From assembly GCA_963922205.1 (NCBI GenBank), contig CAWUHX010000086.1, forward strand, positions 620,001 to 684,000: a stretch of DNA of 64,000 nucleotides, given 5' to 3'. The notes beneath the pieces were generated by a model, which saw only the letters and a program-made list of their open reading frames with translations, searched no databases and was not told the DNA's origin. Below are positions 11,677 through 22,800 of the stretch, piece by piece. Made by a program: the position numbers and the translations under genes. Origin of the DNA: Romanomermis culicivorax (Eukaryota > Nematoda > Enoplea > Mermithida > Mermithidae). The first letter of the stretch is position 1, and each line of letters begins with the position of its first letter.

Positions 11677-12273
11677 TGTTATATCTTGCTTTGCGGTCGG
11701 GGGTGATGCGGTGTGAAGCAGGATTGGGATTCCAAGGTTGCGGCCTTAATGTACGTGCGTCCCACGCCCACGTTTACCCGATTACTTAATTACTAGTACT
11801 TAAACCCCGACAGTAATTATCCCAACAATTAAAGAAAAACTAGTTTCTTTAATTGTCTCCCTTCTTTTCTCACTTACTAAAATAAAGGGACTCTCCTACC
11901 TATTTATTATTATACAAAAACGTACGAAAACTTACGTGACCAAAACGTTATGGGCGAGACGAAAATAAAATGATAATAACAAATCTACTCCCACGCACGG
12001 GCGAGCAAAGACAAAAAGGGCGTGGTGGGAGGCGGCTAATGCGTGCTAGTGGTGGCCGGCGGGGCACACAACTAGTAAAGAAAAATAAAAATACACGTAA
12101 AATATACGTAACGAACAATGAATAGAGAGAGAGACCAGCGCACGCGTACCGACGTGCGCTACAGTAAGATGGCCACTGGTGGTCCGCGTTGCTCTCTCCA
12201 CTTGCCACCTGCGGGCCTGTGACGCGTTTTGACAAATAATAAAAAATCGGCGGAAAACACACTACAACAAGCA
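11677..12273 (-). repeat. 5' LTR of retrotransposon A (outer limit approximate)
   Basis: The inner end (CA at 11678-11677) is fixed by the adjoining primer-binding site. On the minus strand a TATA-like TATATTTTAC lies at 12106-12097 and an AATAAA polyadenylation hexamer at 11908-11903, in the order expected of U3-R-U5. The outer end is placed at a TG at 12273 because composition changes there. No second copy is in the window, so neither the limit nor the target duplication can be verified. Confidence 0.5.
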
Positions 12274-13545
12274 TTCAAAGAACAAATTTAATAGTAATAA
12301 GCTTGCACAAGCCGTAGCCATACATGTACAGCATAGAAATTTTGTTTTGGGGTGGGCCCAAATTTTTTTCATTTTTAAATGTTTATCAGACTGCTCTTTC
12401 AGTTCCAACAGGAAAAAATAAACTTGTTTTTCAAAGAATTTTCAACATTTTTACATATAATTTCCAGGTTTTCATGTGGAAATATAAAAATCCCAGCAAA
12501 TGAAAATTCTGAGGGTTAGCCAGTATTCTGCAGGAGGTCAGCTAGGGTTCTTCTCATGGTCAGAACAGCCTAATTCCCTAAATTTCCCATGAACATGAAT
12601 AGTCGTGGCAATGTTTAAACTTCGGTAAGTTTATTTTCATGATGATCATGACTTGCGACCGGAAGTTTTTTGGTGTGAATTAATCGCATACACGTCGTAT
12701 CGCAAAGCATACGATGATTTGTCTCATTGAAATTGTGATTGGTATATAATACAAGATACCGACTTATGATTTGAGCGATGAGATACTGCACAAATAAATG
12801 AAACCAAGCATAGAATCAACAAAACCCTACTCGATACATTTGCCCAAAAATAACACCGTTTTTCCTGTACTAATGGTGGCGTCAGAACAATGCGGGCCTA
12901 AAAGTACAGTATTCCAGCAAACAAAATGCAAGGACTCGATATCTGACTGAGCAACGTGAAAGAAATATTACTCAGAGAATCAGAAAGTCTTGACCCATCA
13001 TCGTCCAAAACGAATTAACTTTTTTCGCAAAGAATCTCACAACACGTCGATGTAATACTTCTGTGTGCAATCATTGAAATTCGGAATATTACAAGATACT
13101 GTAAATTTCTCTGTGGAAAAATAAACTTGACATATGCTTTTGCAGCCAAGAAATAAATGGTAAATTTCAGCTAATTTGCGTGAATTTCCAGCTTTCAGTT
13201 TCAGTCGGTTGGTCCAAGATTGCACTAAAAATTGTAGTTCACGCTTGCCTGAAATGGGCGTGAAGCTTGGCGCTTAATAATCTACTAATCGGATTCGTCA
13301 GAAACCAATTACTTTGATTGTTTTTACATTTTTCATGATATTAAAGTGCATTTTTTGATAGACGGCTTAGAAAACCTGTTCCCCATACGCCAAAAATTTT
13401 TATTACAAAATGAGGTAGATTCGGCATTTTGCTCCGTGCTCAAATATGGTTACATGTATTAGTTTACAATATGAGTTTACGACCAAACTTAGGAAACTGA
13501 CTGTCGCATTTTTCGGTTCCAGTTAAGTTCGCGCAAAATTTGAAT
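12274..13545. other. AT-rich intergenic stretch upstream of the TSP1 gene
   Basis: No convincing exon, RNA gene or repeat copy is visible on either strand. It separates retrotransposon A from the first exon of the downstream gene and would contain that gene's promoter, but I recognise no core promoter element with confidence. Confidence 0.4.
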
Positions 13546-13821
13546 ATGAACTTTTTCCGATCATCGTGGGCGGAGCGCCATGATGCTCGGTGGTTCCCCC
13601 TCCTACTCCTGTGGACTTTGGCCGGCCTGTTTCGAATAGTGGAACCCTTCAGTAAAGAATGCGCGTTACGAGTCGACACTCACGCTTTGCTCGTTTTCGA
13701 CATTCCTGCGGGCTACCAATCGCCTGTGACCCCTGACGAAATGATTCCCGACCCATATAGGCCCTTCAGGCCGGCTTTGCAATGGTTCCGGTACAAAGAC
13801 GAGCTGCATAAACATCGTGGA
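13546..13821 (+). CDS. TSP1-gene exon 1 (signal peptide)
   Basis: Starts at ATG 13546 and ends at GGA|GTAAGA, phase 0, 92 codons. It encodes the hydrophobic leader and a first extracellular segment with the motif [15 protein letters not shown]. The frame closes 30 bases after the donor, which supports the exon end. Confidence 0.7.
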
Positions 13822-16800
13822 GTAAGAAACTTGCATACGTTCCCATTTGTATAGCTATTATTAGCATAACTCCATTATTAATGGTTGTAATAATATTTGT
13901 GTCCAGGTCAATCATGCAGTTGTTCACTAATTATCCATTGACTAATGATAGGAATAATAATTTATTAGGTTGAAAATAGTGCGTCGTAAATATAAAGAAT
14001 AAATATAGGTGGAAGGCGTAACAGCTAAAGAAATAACCAATGAGGTTAAACCTCTAAGAAAGGTATCAGATTTACCCTTTTAAGTCTAGCAGAAAATTTT
14101 TTTCACTACCAACATTTACAGTACTTTCATCAAGAGAATTCTAAGCCCGGATTACCCGACTGTACAGAATTCATATTTCAACAGATTATGGCGATATTTA
14201 CAATATACCAGTTGTAACGAGTTAATAGCATGGTTAGAATTATGAATGATAGAGAAAAAGTTATCGATTGGCAAAACATTTAAACGAACAATATTATAAA
14301 CCATAGTCAGATCGAAATGAAGCCGTGTCAGGTCTAATCGCTCTTAACCCAGGTGATTCAAACGTTCATCATGAGATAACGTAAATATAGTATCATAACG
14401 TAGTATTCTCTTAGTGAATCTCCACTGAACTTTCTCAACTCTTGATATCTTCCATGAGAGTAGGATTCCAAACTACCGAGGCATATTCTAATATTGGTCT
14501 AACATAAGTAATGAAAGTCTTTGTAAGTACATTCCTATTTCCACTAGAGAAACTACGAAATATCAAATTTGCAGTGAAAAAACTTTTCCGAAAAATACCG
14601 TATTTATTTGAATAAACGCTGCGGTGTTTATTTTTTCAATGGTACATTTGGTGCGGCGTTTATTCAAGGGCGGCGTTTATTTAATTTTTGAGTTTAACGC
14701 CACAAATTTCAATAAAATTTTTACTTTTTCAACAATAAATGCATATGTATTACTTATCAACAAATTTTTATAAAAGCAGCTGATAATGGTATAAATTAGG
14801 GAATTTCAACTGTTACAATTTCCTCATCTGAACTTAATTCTTACTCATCCAAATATACTGATTTTTCCATTTGATAAATCATCATCTTCTTCTTCCTTTT
14901 CAAACGTTGGATCTTCTAGATTTAATGTAATAGATTGAATTTCACGTTGCAACTGACGATTTTTTTCGATTAGAAGCTCCTTTCCAGCGGCACACTTTTG
15001 ATTTTCTTTAAAACACATAATCTCCGAATCCTCCAAACCATCTACAGCTAATCCCAAACCACAACAGCTAAACGAATTTTTTACTAAATCGGATGAAAAA
15101 CTGTCCCAACTTTTGACAAAATACAACCTACTGCAAACTGTTACTTATATTTTCAGTTTAAACTAAGGATAGTAAATCGTTGAATAAACTCAGCGGGATT
15201 TATTCCTTTTTTTCGAACAAAAGTGCGGCGTTTATTCGAGTGTGGCGTTTATTTAAGGGTGGCGTTTATTCAAATAAATACGGTATGGGTAGGGTGAGCA
15301 GAATTAGATAGCGTACCATTAATTGTAACACCAGATCTGTAACTTGTGTTGTACTTCGTATATTACTGTCATCAAGATAGTCATAGGTGGCACGATAGCA
15401 TCAATCTATAATATACTTGGCCCCCAAAATTCATGTCCCCCGTCTAGAGCCAAAACGGTAAGAGCTAAAACCTTCGGGTTTTTATTCATAATTTCGGGCA
15501 TAGGGGCAAACTATGGGGTGCCTTTTGTCATTTCTCCTCTATCTGCAAGTGGTGCTCGGTGGGGCCCAAAAGCACGAAAAAAATGCAGCTTTTAAGGGCC
15601 CCTGTTCCACTATGCCCCACAATGGGTGTGCCATATCTAAGCTCCATACTTCGGCCTAAGCATCTTGGGGATGCAACCTCAAATGCGATTTTTCATTTTT
15701 TTTAATATATGGCTTCAATTCAATTATACGGTGGTCCAAAGTCCCGGAAACCGCAAAATTTGACATATATAATACCTATGGGTTCAAAAAAATAATTTTT
15801 TCCAGCATAATGCACTATGGTGCAAGAATTTTTTGCAGTTTCAATTGCACCAGTGGAGTTTTGGAGATTTTTGGGGTGTAATGGTTGTCGATCATGGGGA
15901 ATTCAATGGACGCAGTCACTTCACACAAAAAATATCCCGAGTGCAAACGAACGTATTACAGCGATTTTTTGATGGAAGAGGTTTTCGACCGCAGGAAATT
16001 CAATGAATGTGGTCATTTTACACAAGAAAATTATCCCGGGTGTAAACAAGCGTATTATCTAAATGTCCACTAAACATTTGATTTTTTCTCAAAAATAGGC
16101 AACCAATGATCAATTTGTAGGACTTTAGGGGGGTAATACCCCCTCATACCCCTCCCCACGGGGCAGTCTGGTGATAACAATGAAAATTTCTCATCAACGT
16201 TGACACCCAAGTCTTTAATTTCAGAAAACTTGAAGAACATAATAGAACTAAAATTTTCAAAAAATATGTATCAAGTTGGCAGTTTATTGACCATTAATTC
16301 GAAAGATGCATCATTAATAGTGTTAACAGAAGCAAAACTAATAAAATTCAATAACTGAAGGATTTATTTCATTGGCCAATGAAAGAGTAGCAATTAGAAA
16401 GTTGATAAGAATTATAAAAACTGTATTTGCATGTACATTATTTTCCTTACTACTGAATATTGCTCGTTGTTGTACCGATTAGAGCAATTAGAGTGAATGA
16501 AAATGAAAATTGTGCCTTTATAGATGCATCAGTGAGTAAGTCAAGTAGTTCACATAGAGCTATTCGTCTAATAGTAATGACAAATAGTATACGCATTATC
16601 CTTGGTATGTGTGCTAACGAAACAATAAAGCCCGGTTTATACTGCTGCTCGGCGAGCAAATTTACTTGAAACCCCGAGCATGTATGAACCGGGCTTGAGA
16701 TATGTAAAATGAATAGTAATATATTTCAAGTAAACTATACATAGTTATACTAAAATCAAAAATAAAATGGTAATTAGTAAGACTATGAACGCAGATACTA

Positions 16801-19800
16801 ATATTCCTTCCAGTTTGCGGCTAATTACGGCAACGGATCGTTATCGTACGACGTCGAAAGCCGCAAAGTAAAGTACAGGTCGGTGGCGATCAGTCGAGCG
16901 AACGACGACTCACCGGAATACAAGGCCTTGACCGCCGGTTCTAAATTTGCTTCGGAAACGCACGGTGCTCGAGAACAATTGGAACGTTTTATTATGCAGT
17001 TTTTTGTCAAAGAATCGCCTAAGCCAGCAAAAATAAATGAAACGTATTTGTATTTCGTGAAGGTGAGGCCCAATTCAGAAGTGCAGTAGCTGATTGAATC
17101 CTAGGGATCGTCGACAGTCGCCGATTGTCGGCCACAAAAATGTTATGGTTTTTTCACTTCTGAATTGGGCTTTCTGCAAATTGCATATTCATTCATTAAA
17201 ATCGCCGATTGTCACCGATTAAATCCTAGGGATCGGCGACAATCTCCGACTGTTGCCGATTGTCAGCGATAAAAGTCCTGGGATAGTTCACTTCTGAATA
17301 GAGCTTAAGATATGTGAATATGGTCCAATTGTAGGGTCTTTTTCGAAGACTAATATAGTTTGTCAAACGTTATGGCGGTAAATACAGTAAGAATTGAGTT
17401 TCAGCAAAATACGGTCTATTTTGTTCCCATGTTGCTATAAAAATGACTCCACATGATCGTAAACAAGTAGACTAAACTCGGAACATTATTTTTCCTCCGG
17501 CAGTTATTTACTGTACGATTTGCGGAATTTTGCACGCTACTTTACCGACGCACGAGAAATCGAACAGTCTGTTGTTTTCAGGTCAAACTCATTCAGTGAG
17601 CTTTGAACTGAATAACTAAATCCTTGTCACGCAGTTACTACGGTATCCTGAAAATGAAACATTGTGTCTCAATTAGGACTCATTTTTATCTCTCAATTTA
17701 GTTTACTGTAGCTACTTTGAAAAACTTACATGGATATCTCGGAATTTTCTGACCGATCATCGACTTTGAATTCTGTTTATTATCTAGGGTTTATTGGAAA
17801 AGAGACTGTCACGTGAGGTAAATTTCTAAAGGTAAATAAAACTGCCCGTTAATCTCCAATATTCTGAGTTGTGCATCTTTCATTTTGTGCATTTTTTCCA
17901 TTTTTCAGCGCGTTCGATGTTTTTCACACAGGTACAGTATTTCCAATGTCAATTAGATGAGTTGTAGAAGAGCTTTTACAGTAACCAGCTGAATAAATAT
18001 TGAGGTTCGTCACTCCTGCAGAAATTACTGTATGATATTCAAGTTTAAGTGAGAGTAGTTCTTGAAATCAGCTAGATTCTGTCCAGACCCCGGTTTCACC
18101 AGAGACTAATGAGAAAATCCTAGTGAAACTCCCTTTCTATGAACTCGTAAAAAGTCGACCGACTCTTGTAACTCGTAGCTCGTTATTCGTAACTCCTAAT
18201 GAGATAGTGAAACCTTTTTTCCGTAAAACTAGGCTCCTAAGACTCGTAACTCAATAATTAGACTGGGTCCAGATTGTGATGAAAAAATTCGGTACTATTT
18301 ACTATGTCTCAGAAAATGCAAACTGATGAAAATTATCCTGCAGGGCATTCAATTGGCCATGAAAGACGCCGAAAAGGAGATGCCGCGAGACTCTAAAATA
18401 ACAGTGTACCTGTTCAGTCAATTCGAAGTTTTACTTAGATATCCGACGTCACTTTTCTATACCAATCTTAAAGCCCAAATCGACGAGTGGATATCCAAAG
18501 GCCATCTGATAGTTTTGGTATCGTACGGCGTATGGCCGAGCAAGGAAGCGCATTTTAGGGCCCAGACGGAGGACTTTAAGGTGACTAAAAAGCTTTTCGA
18601 TTACGGCAGGATTGACTGTCAGCACACAAACCCAATCAATTCGAATTTTGAATTTTTCGATTGAAAAAACAGCTACCTCAATTTATCTCATATTTCTGAA
18701 TAGAACTCGGCGATATCTCCTGAGTGATATCAAATTAAATCATCGCAGAATTTTTGCAAAGTTTGCAACAACTTGAAGCCCAGCCACACTATTTTATTTC
18801 CAGCCTTCACGCTTCACATAAAAATTCGTTATGTTCAGGTTGTGAAGAAAACAGAAGACGATTTTTATGGTTTCGACGACGGTTTAGAAGACTGCCGCTA
18901 CGAAGACGCCTGTTTGGAAGAATGTCGCGTCGAAGGCTGTTACTGGCAAAAATCCGAAATGGGTCACGTATTTTGCACCCGAGTTCTAAAGCAAGATATC
19001 GATCAAGCCCTTGTTGAATCTTGTAGAAAATGCCAAAAAGTCAGAAGGTATGTAGAAGTCTTTTCTTTTTTCATACATTTCCTTTGCTTAATTTCCGCTG
19101 TATTTATTTTTATTCACTTATTTTTTGTGTTCATTTTGGTAAGTTTGTACGTTATTTTTTTCGTCTGTCTAATTGCTTCGATTTTGTTCTCCTTCTATAT
19201 CTTATTCTTTCCTTTCTCGACCTTTTTTATTTTTCACTCTAGTTTTTTGTTCACGGTTTTTAGTTTATTTTTGCTGTTCAATCGCTTGTCAATCTGTTTT
19301 GCTGTTTGATTCTTTGCTTTTCCATGCATCGTTTTGTTTATTTCCTTTAATTACTTTTGTTTTTCTTTGTTATTGATCGCTTGTTCGTTTTACTTTTCCA
19401 CTAATTTTTTGGCTCACTTCCTCGATTCTATGTTTGTGGATTATATCGCAGGCATTTATTTCTTTTTACGTTTTTGATTGTGCATCTCATTCCCCACACA
19501 TTTGTTTTGGATTTATTTTTCTTTGATCGCTTGATATATTTCATGCGGTGTTTCTTCCCTTTTTGCCTGATTTCTGGTTTATGCTTATTTCAGATTTTTT
19601 CCTTGATTTTTGACTCCGTGATTGGTTTCTTATTTTTCATCTTTGAAGCTTGTCAGTATCACGTCCGGTTGCTTCTTTTAGAACAGGTTTCCTGATTCGC
19701 TTGTTTATTTGTCATTTTTTGTTTGTCAGATTCATTGATCTCTTTCGTACTCGATTTATTAATGCTCACTAATATATTTTTTACTTTGTTCGATTTTTCG

Positions 19801-22800
19801 CTTTTCGCCAACAATCTTTTTTGTTTCCTATTTGTTTCTTAATTTTTTGATTTATTTGTTTTTCCGTTATGTTACTTGCAACTCTCCATTGAGTCGTCTC
19901 TCATCTTTGCTATTTATGCTTTGTCTTTTATTTTTCACCTGCCGTATTAGATAGTTATAGCTTTCTAAATTGTTTATTTATTGACGTTTTTTAATTTTCT
20001 TGTTTATTAGGCTTTTACTTTATTTTTCTCTTACTTGTGTTAACTTTCAATTTATTTTTTGTTCAATTTTTTGCTTTTGTTTCCTGATATTTTTTACGTT
20101 TGTCTTTTTCTATGGGAATTGTTGACTGACTAGACTACTTTTTCCTTAGCTCCTGAATTTATCTTGATACTAATTCATTTTTTTATCATTCTGTCGTATA
20201 CGAATACTTTATTTTTCTTTCCAAGTGCTCAACTTTTGTTTTCTCGTCGTTATTCTCTCTTTTTTCTGCTCGTTTTTTATTACAAATTTTTTAGGTGCAG
20301 CCGCTACGATACATGCGACGCCCAGTGTTCCCTCCTTCCTTGGACCGATTGGTCGTGCGATAAGAAAAAATGTGACCACGGTTTGACGAAAAGGACGCGT
20401 AAATTCACGGGATACAACGACGAATTGACCGCTTGCCACAAACACGAACACAGGAAATGCTCCGAGTTGCCTGCGAATATGTGCCCGACGTTACAACCGT
20501 TATACGTCGCCACGACGAGCACAGCGCCGCCCACCGAATCTACGGCGACATTGAAACGTCGAACTGCTATGGTTATGCCAAAACCGCCTGCCAAGCAATT
20601 TCCGCTCGTGAGTCCTTTTTTCCTTGCAAATTTTGAATGTTATACTTTCACCAGTATATAAAAGGCGTCCTATATACCAAAGACCGGATCACCGAGACAT
20701 TCTTGCACCAGCCAAGAAGTAGTTCAGGAGTCGGCTTCATGTGTATTTGCTCGCACCAAACAGTTCGTTTTCTAGGAGTTCAGGATTAGGTATGTTATTT
20801 CAATTAAAATTTTTCACGCCTGAACTCTTAAGATTGTCCTCGATAAGTTTGTCCAGTCTCTGAATTTTTTACCGTAATTCAATGAAAAAACTTTTTCCGT
20901 TGTAAATTAAGAATTACGAATTTTATCTGACATTGCATGGCTCGAAAAATTTTCATAATGTTCAATTTGCATAAATTTTATCCTTAGATAGATGATCTTA
21001 CTATCGAACTTCGTGAAACCAAAGTGACAGTGGTAACTCGTGAAGGTTTGAATACTTAAGTACAGGGTGTTGCATAATGATTAGAGACACCCCTGAAGGC
21101 TCACGGGAATAAGCTACAAATAATTTTCATATACTAGCGTCTAGAAAATTCAATTCTGCATTTCTTGACCTATTTCTCAATTTGAAATATCGAAGTTGAC
21201 AGTTTATGGGTTAAAAACAAAAGGTACTCTAAAATCAACAAAAGGACGCAAGTTTAAATAAATCAATAATCAGCTTCACCGCCATTTGCCCTTCTAACCT
21301 TCGAAAAGATTCTCGCATCGAACACAAAAGGTTTTGAAAAAGTTCCATGTCATATTCTAATTCGGTCAAAACGAGATGCAAATATTTCTACACTGTTTCC
21401 CTCGAACAACGTCGTTGACCAACCTCCAGATACATCAAACGTTCCACCCGATTTTTAACAATTTCTCCCCAATTTTCAATGGGATTCAAATCTAGACTGT
21501 TGTCCGGTCTCATGTCGATTCACCAGCATTTGAGGCTTCGCTCTCGAAGCAGAAAATTGTAAAAAAAATAAAAAAAAATTGAAAATTAAAACACAAAGCA
21601 AATTTCTGACCAGTTTCATTGTACTTGTTTCTTTGCACATAATTTTAAGATTGTGAACAATGTAATCATAGGTGGCGCGACAGCGTCACCTATAATAACT
21701 TTGGCCCCCAAATTTCATGTCCCCCCCCCCCTAGAGCCAAAACGGCAAAAGCTAGAACCTTCGGGTTTTTTTCATAATTTCGAGCATAGGGGCAAACTAT
21801 GGGGTGCCTTTCGTCATTTCGCCTCTATTTGCAAGTGGTGCTCGGTGGGGCCACAAAAACAGGTAAAAATGCACTTTTTAAGGCCCCCCAGTTCCACCAT
21901 GCCCAGCAATCGGTGTGACATATCCAACCTCCATACTTCGCCCTAAGAATCTTGGGGGTGTAATCTCAAATGCGAATTTTTTTTTCTTGAAATATGGCCT
22001 CAATTCAATTATATGGTTGTCCAAAGTCCCGGAAAACGCCAAATTCCTCAATTTTCTTATATAATACTTATGGGTTCAAAAAAATATTTTTTTGCAGCAT
22101 GCACTATTAATTTTTTTGCAGTTTCAAATGAACCTGTAGCCTTATTGCGATTTTTGGGCTGCAAGGGTTTTCGACCATTGGGAATTTGATGGACACGGTC
22201 ACTTTACACGAAAAGTTATCCCGGGTGTAAACAAGCGTATTTCCATGATTTTTCAGTGGAGGGAGTTTTCGACCGCGGGGAATTCAATAGACGTCCTCAC
22301 TTTACACAAAAATATGTCCACGATGTAAACAAGCCTACTGCCGTAATTTTCTTGTGGAGGGGATTTTCGACCACGAGGAATTCAATGAATGTAATCACTT
22401 TACACCAAAAATTATCCCGTGTGTAAACAAACGTATTTTCGTGATTTTTTGCTGGAAGGGGTTTTCGACCACGGGCCATTTGATGAATGCGATCACTTTA
22501 CACAAAAATTTATCCCGGTTGTAAACAAACGTATTTTCATGATTTTCCAGTGTACGGGGTTTTCAATCATGGAGATTTTGATGAATGTGATCATCTTACA
22601 AAAAAAAAACTATCGCGGGTGTAAACAAACGTATTTTCGTAATTTTTATGGAAGCGGCTTTCGACTGCGAGGAATTCAATGGATGTGTCACTTAATACAA
22701 AAAAAATTATTCCGGATTTAACCAAGCCTGTTTTCGTGAGTTTTTTGTGGGAGGGGTTTTCGACCACTGGGAATTTAATGAAAGTGATCACTTTACACAC

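Larger units (their letters stand above)
1..12273 (-). mobile_element. Ty3/Gypsy-like LTR retrotransposon A (incomplete at window edge)
   Basis: The minus strand carries, in order, a probable 5' LTR (about 12273-11677), a primer-binding site, one gag-pol frame, a 1 kb spacer and a second giant frame that runs off base 1. The 3' LTR must lie outside the window. Domain order PR-RT-RNaseH-IN is that of Ty3/Gypsy. The visible 12.3 kb is already longer than most Ty3/Gypsy elements, because of the second frame. The element is clearly richer in G+C than the surrounding DNA and its two frames have no stop codon or frameshift, so it looks young and possibly active. The distal LTR limit is a guess based on a TG start, so the outer boundary may be off by tens of bases. 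Confidence 0.85.

Noticed and set aside
18773-19309. ORF that looks like a multi-pass membrane protein after exon 4
   Set aside because: The hydrophobic part is translation of the T-rich intron; the exon ends at a good donor at 19047.
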